A stretch of DNA of 64,000 nt from Deltaproteobacteria bacterium (lineage in GTDB: Bacteria; Desulfobacterota; Syntrophia; Syntrophales; UBA2192): positions 1 to 64,000 of the forward strand of contig JAAYEC010000022.1 of assembly GCA_012728915.1 (NCBI GenBank), given 5' to 3'. The position numbers and the translations under genes were made by a program. Shown here in pieces: positions 49,382-57,609 of this stretch (positions within the stretch are counted from its first letter, which is position 1; each line of letters starts with the position of its first letter). Under the pieces are notes generated by a model, which was given only the letters and a program-made list of their open reading frames with translations, ran no database searches and was not told the origin of the DNA.

Positions 49382-51460
49382 TCAGGCCTTGGATACCTTG
49401 CAGGGCAGCCCTTTGAGGTTTGGCGTCCCGTACTCCTTCCCGAGTTTGGCCACCGAGGTGAGCATGTTGAAGTTGGCCGACTGCCAGTCGTACTGGGTCT
49501 CGGGGTCACCCTCGGGGAACCACCAGCCGTGAGCGGCGCAGAGCACGCGCGGGTCGAGGGCGTCGGAGAAATAAGCCCTCTGGGTGATCTTCCCGTAAGG
49601 GGTCTCGAGGAGGACGTTGTCGCCTTCGGCGATGCCGTACTTTCCGGCCGTTTCCGGGTGGATCTCCAGCCGCGGGTCGGGGTTGAGCTTTCTGAGCTTC
49701 TCCACCCAGCGGTACGAGGAATGGAGGTAGTATCGGCTCTTGGCGCTCGTGAGAACGAGCGGATAGGCCGGATCCTCCGCCTCGGGGAGTCCCTTGTAGA
49801 CCGGCAGCGGCGAGACCTTGAACTTCTCCGCCGTGCTGAGGCGCAGCTCCACCCGGGTCGTCGGCGTGGAGAAGCCCTTCTCCTCGTATTTTTTGAACCG
49901 CTCGGGGCCCTTCAGGTATCCCTTTTCGCAGAACTGGGCGTAGGTTAGGCCCGCGGGCCTCACCACGTCCTCGGCGAACTCGTTGAAGTCCTCCTTCCAG
50001 AGCTCCTTCGGCGTCATGAGCTTGCCCAGCTCATTCATGATCCTGATGTCGGGCCAGCACTCATCGGGCGGCTCCACCACCTTGGGCCTTGCCAGGATGT
50101 AGCCGTGGCCGATCCCGATGTGGCCGATGTCGTTGAACTCGAACTGGGTGGCCGCGGGCAGCACCACGTCGGCCATGGCCGCCGTGGGCGTCATGAAGAT
50201 CTCGGCGACGGCCAGGAAATCGAGCTTCATGAAGGCCTCGTAGGTCAGCCGGCTGTCTGCGTAGGACAGCATGGGGTTGCAGCACATCATGTAGGCGCCG
50301 CGGATGGGGTAGGGCTTGTCCTCGAGGATGGCCTTGCGGAAAAAGGCCGGCGCGTTGGTCATGAGACGGGGGATGATGCCGTGGGCGGCTCCGATCATCT
50401 CCTTGCGCTTGTCGGGGATGAGGTCGGCCCGCACCAGGGGCGCAAGCCCCAGTATCTTTGCGTCCCTGGGGTCCACGTTTCCGCCGGGGACGTCGAGGTT
50501 GCCCGTGATGGCCATGAGGCAGATGAGGGCCCGCGTCGTCTCGAAGGTCTGCGTGTAGTGTTCGATGGGGTTTCCCCACTGGATGGCCGCGGGCTTTGCG
50601 GCCGCATAGGACCGGGCCGCCTGGCGGATGAGATCGGCCGGCACCCAGGTGATCCCGGAGACCTTCTCGGGCGGGTAGTCCTTCACGTGGGCGGCAAGCT
50701 CGTCGAAGCCGTGGGTCCACTTCTCGACGAACTCCCTGTCGTAGAGGCCTTCCTCGATGATGACGTGGAGGAAGCCCAGGGCGAGGGCCGTGTCGGTGCC
50801 GGGACGCAGCTGCAGCCAGTGCTTTGCCCTCTTCGCCAGGTCTATCCGGCGCGGGTCGACGACGATGATCTCCGTGCCGTCCTTGATCTGCTTCAGGAGC
50901 ATGCTGCAGATCTCCCCCTCCTCGTTGGTGGAGGTGATGTTGCTGCCCCAGAGGACGACGAGCTTGCTCGGGTAGTGCAGGTCCGCCACGGGGTAAAACC
51001 CACAGGTGTGCACGCCGGTGATCTCGCGGGGGGCGTGGCAGACGTCCTGGGAGGCGATGACGTTGGGCGATCCGAAGAGGTTGGCGAGGCGTATCTGGAT
51101 GAAGTGGTCAAGCCCCTTGGGCATGCCCACGCCGAAGGCAACCCCCTTGGCGCCGTACTGCTCCTTGACCTTCAAAAGGCCCTCGGCGACGGTCTTCAGG
51201 GCCTCGTCCCAGGAGACCTTTACCCATTTCCCCTCTCCCCGCTTGCCCGCGCGCTTCAGGGGGTGGCGAAGCCGGTTGGGGTGGTTGAGCTTGTCCGCCG
51301 AGGAAAGCCCCTTGATGCAGGTATAGCCTTTGTTCAGGAACCCCGCCGGGTCTCCCTTGATCTTGACGATCCGGTTATCCTGAACCCCCACGAGGAGCGC
51401 GCAGCCCCCGTGATCCATGCGTGCGCAGTGTGTCCTGACCCATCGGATGTCTTCTGTCAT
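49382..51460 (-). CDS. Molybdopterin-dependent oxidoreductase (DMSO reductase family)
   Basis: The 692-residue cytoplasmic protein has an N-terminal Fe-S motif CARMDHGGC...C (C12, D16, C20, C48), so the second usual Cys is Asp. It has the molybdopterin domains: GMPKGLDHFIQIRLANLFG, the Mo-binding segment SQDVCHAPREITG (Cys near 140), VVLWGSNITSTNEEG, VVDPRRIDLA, GNPIEHYTQTF and the C-terminal VLLETPYGKITQ barrel. No twin-arginine signal is present. It has no adjacent partner subunit or electron-transfer gene. The substrate cannot be assigned; formate dehydrogenase, thiosulfate and other family branches are all possible. Confidence 0.88.
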   Translation of the reverse strand: MTEDIRWVRTHCARMDHGGCALLVGVQDNRIVKIKGDPAGFLNKGYTCIKGLSSADKLNHPNRLRHPLKRAGKRGEGKWVKVSWDEALKTVAEGLLKVKEQYGAKGVAFGVGMPKGLDHFIQIRLANLFGSPNVIASQDVCHAPREITGVHTCGFYPVADLHYPSKLVVLWGSNITSTNEEGEICSMLLKQIKDGTEIIVVDPRRIDLAKRAKHWLQLRPGTDTALALGFLHVIIEEGLYDREFVEKWTHGFDELAAHVKDYPPEKVSGITWVPADLIRQAARSYAAAKPAAIQWGNPIEHYTQTFETTRALICLMAITGNLDVPGGNVDPRDAKILGLAPLVRADLIPDKRKEMIGAAHGIIPRLMTNAPAFFRKAILEDKPYPIRGAYMMCCNPMLSYADSRLTYEAFMKLDFLAVAEIFMTPTAAMADVVLPAATQFEFNDIGHIGIGHGYILARPKVVEPPDECWPDIRIMNELGKLMTPKELWKEDFNEFAEDVVRPAGLTYAQFCEKGYLKGPERFKKYEEKGFSTPTTRVELRLSTAEKFKVSPLPVYKGLPEAEDPAYPLVLTSAKSRYYLHSSYRWVEKLRKLNPDPRLEIHPETAGKYGIAEGDNVLLETPYGKITQRAYFSDALDPRVLCAAHGWWFPEGDPETQYDWQSANFNMLTSVAKLGKEYGTPNLKGLPCKVSKA

Positions 51461-51649
51461 CGGTCTTCTCCCTGATACGGTCTTCCCGCGGGGTCATAAC
51501 CGCCCGGCCGCGGGCAATGGCACCATACACCATTTGTACGGCGGCTGCAAAACCTTATTCGGCGGAGCTTGCGGCGCGCCGACGGGATCCTGGATTGAAT
51601 TTCATGCCGGCAGACCCTATAATCCAGGTCGGTATCTGCGGAGGAGGAC

Positions 51650-52531
51650 ATGAACTCTGAAAAGCTGACGGCCGAAACCCTGGAGCGACTCCGGACCGCC
51701 CAGAGAAACGAGATCACGGAATACCACGTTTATCGACGCCTTGCGGGCCTCGCGAAGAAGAGGCACAACGCCCGTATCTTGAAAGATATCGGGGACTGCG
51801 AACTCGCCCACTACAGAATCCTGCGCGATCTGACGGGGGACGACGCTGCGCCCGATCGGCGGCGGATCTGGTTTTTCTACCTCGTCGCGCGGTTGCTGGG
51901 CCTTACCTTCGGGCTCAAGCTGATGGAGAAAGGGGAAGGCAGCGCGGCCTCGGTCTATGCCGAGCTGTCGGGCATGGTTGACGGTCTGGACCGGATCTCC
52001 CGTGAAGAGCACGAACACGAAGAGCAGCTCATCGGCATCATCGACGACGAGAAGCTCAAGTATGTCGGATCCATCGTCCTGGGGCTCAACGACGCCCTGG
52101 TGGAACTGACGGGAGCCCTGGCGGGATTTACCCTCGCGCTGGGCCAGATTCGGGTCATCGCGTTGGCGGGCCTGATCACGGGGATCGCCGGGGCATTCTC
52201 CATGGCCGCATCGGAATACCTGTCCATCAAGTCCGAGGGGGAGGTCCTGCACCCGCTGAGGGCTGCGTTTTACACGGGTGTCACCTATCTCTGCACGGTC
52301 CTCTTCCTGATCCTGCCGTATCTGGTTCTCGACAATGCGTACCTCAGCCTTGGATGCACCTTGGTGAATGCGCTGCTGGTGATCCTCCTGTTCACCTACT
52401 ACGTTTCCGTCGCCCAGGATGTTCCTTTCCGCAGACGATTTTCCGAGATGGCCGCTATCAGTCTCGGCGTCGCCGGGCTGACCTTCGGGATCAGCTACTT
52501 CGTGCGCCTGTTCTTCCATCTCGACATCTGA
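51650..52531 (+). CDS. Ferritin-like domain fused to VIT1/CCC1-type membrane iron/manganese transporter
   Basis: The 293-residue protein starts 5 bp after GGAGGAGG. The N-terminal ~145 residues form a ferritin-like bundle (RTAQRNEITEYHVYRRLA, DIGDCELAHYRILRDL, SREEHEHEEQLIGI), and the C-terminal half has about five helices of VIT1/CCC1 type (GSIVLGLNDALVELTGALAGFTLAL, AFSMAASEYLSIKSEGE). Such MbfA-like proteins oxidise or sense Fe(II) and export it across the inner membrane. The gene is divergent from the molybdopterin oxidoreductase. Confidence 0.88.
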   Translation: MNSEKLTAETLERLRTAQRNEITEYHVYRRLAGLAKKRHNARILKDIGDCELAHYRILRDLTGDDAAPDRRRIWFFYLVARLLGLTFGLKLMEKGEGSAASVYAELSGMVDGLDRISREEHEHEEQLIGIIDDEKLKYVGSIVLGLNDALVELTGALAGFTLALGQIRVIALAGLITGIAGAFSMAASEYLSIKSEGEVLHPLRAAFYTGVTYLCTVLFLILPYLVLDNAYLSLGCTLVNALLVILLFTYYVSVAQDVPFRRRFSEMAAISLGVAGLTFGISYFVRLFFHLDI

Positions 52532-52614
52532 ACTCCGCGCGACGGGGCAATCCTGTACCCTCGCCGCGCGATTTGTGTTAAAATTCAAATATCATCTGTT
52601 GCAGGAGGTCTTTT

Positions 52615-53982
52615 ATGGCCAAACAGCGACTCGTGGTCATCGGCGGGGACGCCGCGGGGATGAGCGCCGCCGCCCAGGCGAAGAGGCTCGACAGGGAACT
52701 CGACGTGGTCGCCTTCGAGAAGGGCCCCCACACGTCCTACTCGGCCTGAAGCATTCCCTACTACGTCGGCAAGGTTGTCGACGACGTCAAGGCGCTGATC
52801 GCCGTCACGCCCGGGGAATTCAAGACCGACTACGGGATCGACGCCCTCGTCCTGCACGAGGTCGAGGAGATCGACCCGAAGAACGGGCGGGTGCTGGTCA
52901 AGGACCTGCAGAGCAAGAAAGGGTGGTGGGAGCCCTTCGACCGGCTCCTCATCGCCACGGGCGCCCTTCCGTTCTGCCCGAAGGTCCCGGGCCGGGAGGC
53001 CGCGGGGATTTTCGGGCTGCACTCGCTCGAAAGCGGGATCACGGTGCGCAGGGTGATCGACGAGGAGCGGCCGGGAAAGGCCGTCATTGTCGGCGGCGGA
53101 TACATCGGGCTCGAGATGGCCGAGGCGCTCACCCTCAGGGGGCTCGACGTCTCCCTGGTCGACCGGGCGCCGCAGGTCATGAACACGCTGGACCCAGACA
53201 TGGGGGCGCTCGTCTCCGAGGCCATGATCCAGGTCGGCGTCAAGCTCTACCGCGAGGAGGCCCTGGAGGCCTTCGAGGTGGACGGCGGCCGCGTGAAGGC
53301 CGTGGTGACCGAAAAGCGGACCCTGCCGGCGGACATCGTGATCCTGGGGCTCGGCGTCATCCCCAACACGGAACTGGCCGCCCGGGCGGGGATCCCTCTC
53401 GGGGTGCGCGGGGCCCTGCGCGTCAACGAACGGATGCAGACGGAGATCCCCGGCATCTGGGCGGCGGGCGACTGCGCCGAGTCCTTTCACCTCGTGAGCC
53501 GCAGGCCCGTGCACATCGCCCTGGGCACGATCGCAAACAAGCAGGGGCGTGTCGCGGGGATCAACCTCGGGGGCGGCTACGCCACCTTTCCCGGTGTCGT
53601 GGGCACCGCCGTGAGCAAGATCTGCAAGTGGGAGGTTGCGCGGACGGGCCTGCAGGAGCACGAGATCCGGACCCTCGGCCTCGAGCACGTCTCCGCCACG
53701 ATCGAGAGCACGACCCGGGCAACCTATTACCCCGATGCCGGCCCCATCACCGTGAAAACGCTGGCCGAGAAGGGTTCCGGGCGGCTGCTGGGCGCCCAGA
53801 TCGTCGGGATCGAGCGGGCGGCCAAGCGGATCGACATCTTCGCCACGGCCCTTCACGCGGGCATGACCGTCCAGGACATGATCAACCTGGATCTGAGCTA
53901 CGCCCCGCCGTTCTCCCATGCCTGGGACCCTGTCCACATCGCGGTGCGCCAGGCCGACCGCGCCGTCCGATCGGCCTCCTGA
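52615..53982 (+). CDS. Selenocysteine-containing CoA-disulfide reductase / NADH oxidase-like flavoprotein
   Basis: Read with TGA 52747-52749 as selenocysteine, one frame of 455 residues runs from ATG 52615 (behind GCAGGAGG) to 53982. It has the FAD motif VVIGGDAAGMSAA, then TSYSA-U45-SIPYYVG, in which the UGA falls exactly on the active Cys of CoA-disulfide reductases (SxxNCxxPY), then a second NAD motif (VGGGYIGLEMAE) and the C-terminal DMINLDLSYAPPFSHAWDPVHIA. All downstream codons are in the same frame as the start. A hairpin (52763-52787) after the UGA has a GGU in its loop. Read as a stop, the protein would be a 44-residue fragment. The selenol would act in thiol-disulfide exchange with CoA or other disulfides. 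Confidence 0.85.
52763..52787 (+). promoter_or_regulatory. Candidate bacterial SECIS hairpin after the UGA
   Basis: ACGTCG (52763-52768) can pair with CGACGT (52782-52787), or CGTCG with CGACG at 52779-52783, leaving a loop with GGTT at 52773-52776. The loop is about 23 bases after the UGA, near the spacing of E. coli fdhF. It lies in coding sequence, as bacterial SECIS elements do. Confidence 0.5.
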
Positions 53983-54081
53983 CACGGGCAGACGCGTGGC
54001 GGCCCCGGGCTGTGCGGCGACGGCACCGCGCGGGCATTCCTTTCCCCGGGGGAGGTGCGAACCTCGTCGGCAGGCGGCCTC

Positions 54082-54600
54082 TCAGGCGCCCGCCTTGCAC
54101 TCCCCCGAGGCCAGCAGGTCGAGCAGCCACTGCCGGATGCGGTTGCGGTCGGGGACGGTCCCCACGCAGACGATTCGCCCGTTGATCACGAGGGCCGGGA
54201 CGCCCAGGACGCCGAACTTCGCGATCTCGGCGGCGTCCGTCACGTGGGAGAGATCGCCCGCGATGTTCATCTCGGCCAGCACCTCGCGGACATCCTTCTC
54301 CAGCCTGTCGCAGTTGGAACAGCCCGGTCCCAGGACCTGGATGCGGACGCCGCCTCGGGGCGCCTCGTCTTTGAGTTCCCCGGTAAACACCCTGAACGCC
54401 CGCAGCAGGGCGTCCTTGTACTCCTCGGCCATTTTCTGCGGGATGTAGTTGTGGGCCGCAATCTCCCGGAAAAGGATTTCCCGGCACTCTGCATCCGTTT
54501 TTCCCGATGACGATTTGGCCAGACCCTCCATTGCCTTCCCGAGTCCGACGATTCCGACGGACCTCTCGCCGATGGCTACCTGCACGATGTCTCCTGACAT
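54082..54600 (-). CDS. Thioredoxin-family protein with N-terminal helical domain
   Basis: The 172-residue protein has an N-terminal part (VGIVGLGKAMEGLAKSSSG, then EILFREIAAHNYIPQKMAEE) seen in anaerobe proteins of this type, and a C-terminal redox-active domain with QVLGPGCSNCDRLEKDV (CSNC), VTDAAEIAKFGVLGVPALVINGRIV. The fold resembles the small glutaredoxin-like thioredoxins. It is the last gene of the ArsR-led operon (57320 to 54082), 32 bp after the P5C-reductase-like gene, and convergent with the selenoprotein gene. Confidence 0.8.
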   Translation of the reverse strand: MSGDIVQVAIGERSVGIVGLGKAMEGLAKSSSGKTDAECREILFREIAAHNYIPQKMAEEYKDALLRAFRVFTGELKDEAPRGGVRIQVLGPGCSNCDRLEKDVREVLAEMNIAGDLSHVTDAAEIAKFGVLGVPALVINGRIVCVGTVPDRNRIRQWLLDLLASGECKAGA

Positions 54601-54632
54601 GATGTCCTCCTTCCTCTCCGGGGGCGGCCGTT

Positions 54633-55412
54633 TCAGCCCTTCAGCTTCCGGTAGAGCCCCGTGAGTTTTGTCCGGTACGCATTTCGGATAACCGCCTCCT
54701 CCTCGCCCAGCGGTTTCATGGGGACGAGGTCCATCACCTCTTCGGGGGACAGGCCCGCCTCGTCGACGGTCTCGACGGCGCCCTTGAGCATCTTCTTGAT
54801 CCCTTTCCAGGCCTGCTTGTCCGTCAGGCCGAAGGACTTGCCCAGCTCGAAGAGCTCGAAGAGCTGGAACCAGATGTACGTGGGGCCCGCCGCCGTGATG
54901 AGGGCATAGGCCTCGAGCTTGTCCTCGTCCACCTCGGGGCAGCCGCCCAGCTTCTTGAAGAGCTTCGAGAGGGCTGTTTTCTCCTCCCGGGAGATTCCCG
55001 GGCCGAAGGCCACGGGGTTGTAGCCCTCGCCGACGATGGACGGGGCGTTCGGGATCATCCGCACGATCCGGTCGAAGCCGCCGAGCCCCTCCGAGAGCGC
55101 CTGGATTGTAAACCGCGGGGCGAGAGAGACGAGGACCGCCCCGGGCTTGAGCGCCGCCTTGATCTCCTCAAGTCCGCCCGCGACGGCCGGGGGATGCAAC
55201 GCCAGGAAGACGATGTCCTGACCCGCCGCCCTCGCGTTGTCGCCCTGAACGGTCTGCACCTTCGGGAATCGTTCCCTGAGCCTCTGCAGCGCGTCGCCGC
55301 TCACGTCGCTGACGATGACGGTCGCGGGAAGCATGCGCTTGCGGCCCAGGGCCTCGAGGATGATCCGCGTGATCCGTCCCCCTCCGACGAACCCCATGGT
55401 TTTCTGCGGCAT
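54633..55412 (-). CDS. Pyrroline-5-carboxylate reductase-like NAD(P)-dependent protein
   Basis: The start at 55412 is set by AAAGGAGG; the product has 259 residues. It has the Rossmann motif GFVGGGRITRIILEAL, VIVSDVSGDALQRLRERFP, IVFLALHPPAV and the C-terminal dimer domain ALITAAGPTYIWFQLFELFELG. This is the ProC-like fold; the usual GSGPAY of ProC reads AAGPTY here. A role in proline synthesis is not expected inside an arsR/permease/thioredoxin operon, so the true substrate may differ. Confidence 0.78.
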   Translation of the reverse strand: MPQKTMGFVGGGRITRIILEALGRKRMLPATVIVSDVSGDALQRLRERFPKVQTVQGDNARAAGQDIVFLALHPPAVAGGLEEIKAALKPGAVLVSLAPRFTIQALSEGLGGFDRIVRMIPNAPSIVGEGYNPVAFGPGISREEKTALSKLFKKLGGCPEVDEDKLEAYALITAAGPTYIWFQLFELFELGKSFGLTDKQAWKGIKKMLKGAVETVDEAGLSPEEVMDLVPMKPLGEEEAVIRNAYRTKLTGLYRKLKG

Positions 55413-55456
55413 GGCGGAGACCTCCTTTCGGGATTTACGTCCGGCGCCGGCCGTGG

Positions 55457-55699
55457 TTACCGGTCCTGCAGGAATTCCTTGATCTTCCCGGCGTCCAGCA
55501 CCTTGCCGACGGCCTTCACCTTTCCGTCCACGGCGAGGCCCGGGGTCGTGAGAACGCCGTACTTCGTGATCTCCTTGACGTCTTTCACCTTGACGATCTC
55601 GTACTCCAGCCCGAGTTCCCTTGCCGCCTTTTCGGCCTCCTCGGAGAGCTTCCGGCACTTCGGGCATCCCGGCCCGAGGATCTGTATGGTCCTTTTCAT
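55457..55699 (-). CDS. Small thioredoxin-family protein (CPKC)
   Basis: The 80-residue protein starts MKRTIQILGPGCPKCRKLSE, with the redox motif CPKC at residues 12-15 (GCPKC), and has VKDVKEITKYGVLTTPGLAVDGKVK, in which TTPG holds the cis-proline. It is a minimal thioredoxin-like protein of the MTH895 type, common beside DUF318/ArsP-type permeases. It is 44 bp downstream of the permease gene. Confidence 0.88.
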   Translation of the reverse strand: MKRTIQILGPGCPKCRKLSEEAEKAARELGLEYEIVKVKDVKEITKYGVLTTPGLAVDGKVKAVGKVLDAGKIKEFLQDR

Positions 55700-55742
55700 C
55701 CTGTTCCCCCATCGGATGGATTGCGGTTCGGTTTTCCTCTGT

Positions 55743-56915
55743 CTATCCCGTCAGCCAGCCGTAGCCGATCCCGGTCACCGTGGACAGTACCACGACGATC
55801 GTACAGTACGTGAAGGTCTTCCTGAATCCCATGATTCCCGCCAGGGCGATCATGCTGGGCAGGGACAAGGCAGGGCCTGCAAGAAGGAGTGCCAGCGCAG
55901 GCCCCTGCCCCATGCCGGACCCGATAAGACCCTGGAGAATGGGAACCTCCGTCAGGGTCGCGAAGTACATGAAGGCCCCCGCAACGGCGGCGAAAAAGTT
56001 CGCCCGGAGGGAGTTACCGCCCACGAGGTCATGGATATAGTGCTCCGGGATCAGGGCCTCGTACCCCGGCCGTCCCAGGAGGAAGCCGGCGATCAGGACC
56101 CCGCCTGCCAGCAGGGGGACGATCTGCTTGGCAAATTGCCAGGTTGTTTCCATCCAGTATTTCAGCTCACCCGTGGTGAACCACAGCCTGAGTTCGATCC
56201 CGAGTGCAATCAGCAGTGCCGCCGTGACGTACCACTTGATGCGGAAGATGAAGAGCCATAAACCGGCTTCGCCCTGCGCCGGTTTTGCGAAGGCAGCAAA
56301 AACGAGGATCAGGACCATCGTCGCCAGATAGAACGCTTCCTGTGCCAGGGAACGCTCCTTCCTGTCCTCTTCGGGCAAAATAAAATCTCCCGCGTCGCGG
56401 GCCGCGTCTTCCCTGCGGAAGATCCAGGCCATGAGAAGGCCGGCCAAGACGGAGAATACGACGGCGCCCACCGCCCGGGCCAGACCGATCTGCCAGCCCA
56501 GGACCCTGGCCGTCAGGATGATGGCCAGCACGTTGATGGCGGGCCCCGAGTAGAGAAAGGCCGTCGCCGGGCCAATTCCCGCGCCGCGCGTGTGAATCCC
56601 CGCGAACAGGGGCAGCACCGTGCAGGAGCAGACGGCGAGAACCGTGCCGGAGACGGAGGCCACGGAATAGGACAGGGCCCGGTTGGCCTTCGCCCCGAAG
56701 TATTTCAAAACCGAGGCCTGGGAGACGAAGGAGGCGATGGCGCCTGCGATGAAAAAAGCGGGCACGAGGCAGGTCAGGACATGCTCGCGGGCGTAGTCCC
56801 GGAGCATCATGAAGGATTCCAGGCCGGACTGACGGATAACGGGACTATCCCACGGGATGCAGTATGCCGCTGAAAAACCGGCGATCATGAGCAACAGCCT
56901 GCTCCATTCGTTCAT
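55743..56915 (-). CDS. Permease of the DUF318/ArsP family
   Basis: The 390-residue protein has eight or so hydrophobic segments, the family hallmark VLAVCSCTVLPLFAGIHTRGAGIGPATAFLYSGPAINVLA (cited here as residues about 92-131; CSCT near 95-98) and a second half with FATLTEVPILQGLIG and ALLLAGPALSLPSMIALAGI. ArsP-type permeases export organoarsenicals or other soft metalloids; the pair of cysteines in CSC is a plausible metal site. It follows the arsR gene by 51 bp and precedes the small thioredoxin. Confidence 0.85.
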   Translation of the reverse strand: MNEWSRLLLMIAGFSAAYCIPWDSPVIRQSGLESFMMLRDYAREHVLTCLVPAFFIAGAIASFVSQASVLKYFGAKANRALSYSVASVSGTVLAVCSCTVLPLFAGIHTRGAGIGPATAFLYSGPAINVLAIILTARVLGWQIGLARAVGAVVFSVLAGLLMAWIFRREDAARDAGDFILPEEDRKERSLAQEAFYLATMVLILVFAAFAKPAQGEAGLWLFIFRIKWYVTAALLIALGIELRLWFTTGELKYWMETTWQFAKQIVPLLAGGVLIAGFLLGRPGYEALIPEHYIHDLVGGNSLRANFFAAVAGAFMYFATLTEVPILQGLIGSGMGQGPALALLLAGPALSLPSMIALAGIMGFRKTFTYCTIVVVLSTVTGIGYGWLTG

Positions 56916-56966
56916 GAAACGTTTCCTTCTTTTCTCCTCTGCTGTATATGCCCATCCGGCAATCCG

Positions 56967-57320
56967 CTAGACAGATCTCTTCCGGACGATGACCTCCCGC
57001 CGGATAGCTGGAAGGGCCTCCGAGAGCCTCCGGATTTCCGGGTCGTCGACGAGCCAGTGCTTGAGATTCCCCAGCAGGGTTGCCGCGTAGGGGCTGACGC
57101 CCCCGCCGCTCAGGGAGTAGTTGACCCAGAGCCCGTCCTTGCTCGATTGGACCAGGCCGGCGTCTTCGAGCACCTTCAGATGCTTCGAAATCGTCGGCTG
57201 GGCCAGGCCCAGGGCGAACTGGATCTCGCAAACGCACATCGGCTTCTGCTGGAGCATCTTGACGACCTTGACCCGGTTCGGGTCCGAGAGGGCCTTCATG
57301 ACCCGGATGAAGTCCTTCAT
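56967..57320 (-). CDS. arsR: ArsR/SmtB-family metalloregulator
   Basis: The 117-residue winged-helix protein has KALSDPNRVKVVKMLQ, then CVCEIQFALGLAQPTISKHLKVLEDAGLV, with CVC at the start of the DNA-contact helix as in As(III)-sensing ArsR (CVCDL). It represses its own promoter and is released by thiophilic metals. The operator is the palindrome at 57340-57357. It is the first gene of the operon on the minus strand that continues with the permease, thioredoxin, ProC-like and second thioredoxin genes. Confidence 0.9.
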   Translation of the reverse strand: MKDFIRVMKALSDPNRVKVVKMLQQKPMCVCEIQFALGLAQPTISKHLKVLEDAGLVQSSKDGLWVNYSLSGGGVSPYAATLLGNLKHWLVDDPEIRRLSEALPAIRREVIVRKRSV

Positions 57321-57339
57321 CCCTGCACCCCTATATATT

Positions 57340-57378
57340 ACTATATGGCCATATAGTTATTTTGACGATTCCTGTCAA
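57340..57378 (-). promoter_or_regulatory. arsR promoter with overlapping palindromic operator
   Basis: On the minus strand TTGACA (57378-57373) and TATATG (57355-57350) are 17 bases apart. The perfect 18-bp palindrome ACTATATGG/CCATATAGT (57340-57357) covers the -10 region, the usual place for an ArsR operator. Confidence 0.85.
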
Positions 57379-57609
57379 CAGAAAATTTCATCGCCGCCGC
57401 AGGGGACTTTCAGGATTGCATCGCGGCGGGATTGGGTATATAGGTTGCGCGGAAAAGCCGGAAGTCAGTCGGCGAAGAAATCCGGAGAATCGGGCATTCG
57501 CGGGTTCTCGGAAGCTCATCCGGGCTTTTCGGCTTCATTTGCGCGTCCACGGGATGTGTGCGGTGCAAGCGGCCACGACAGCATGGCATGCCTCGAGGGG
57601 AGAGAAATC

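Noticed and set aside
52615-53982. CoA-disulfide reductase-like gene as a pseudogene with a nonsense mutation
   Set aside because: The only stop is TGA, it falls exactly on the catalytic Cys codon, and all flanking sequence is in good coding condition with a proper ribosome site. Random decay would not target this codon. Selenocysteine explains it better.
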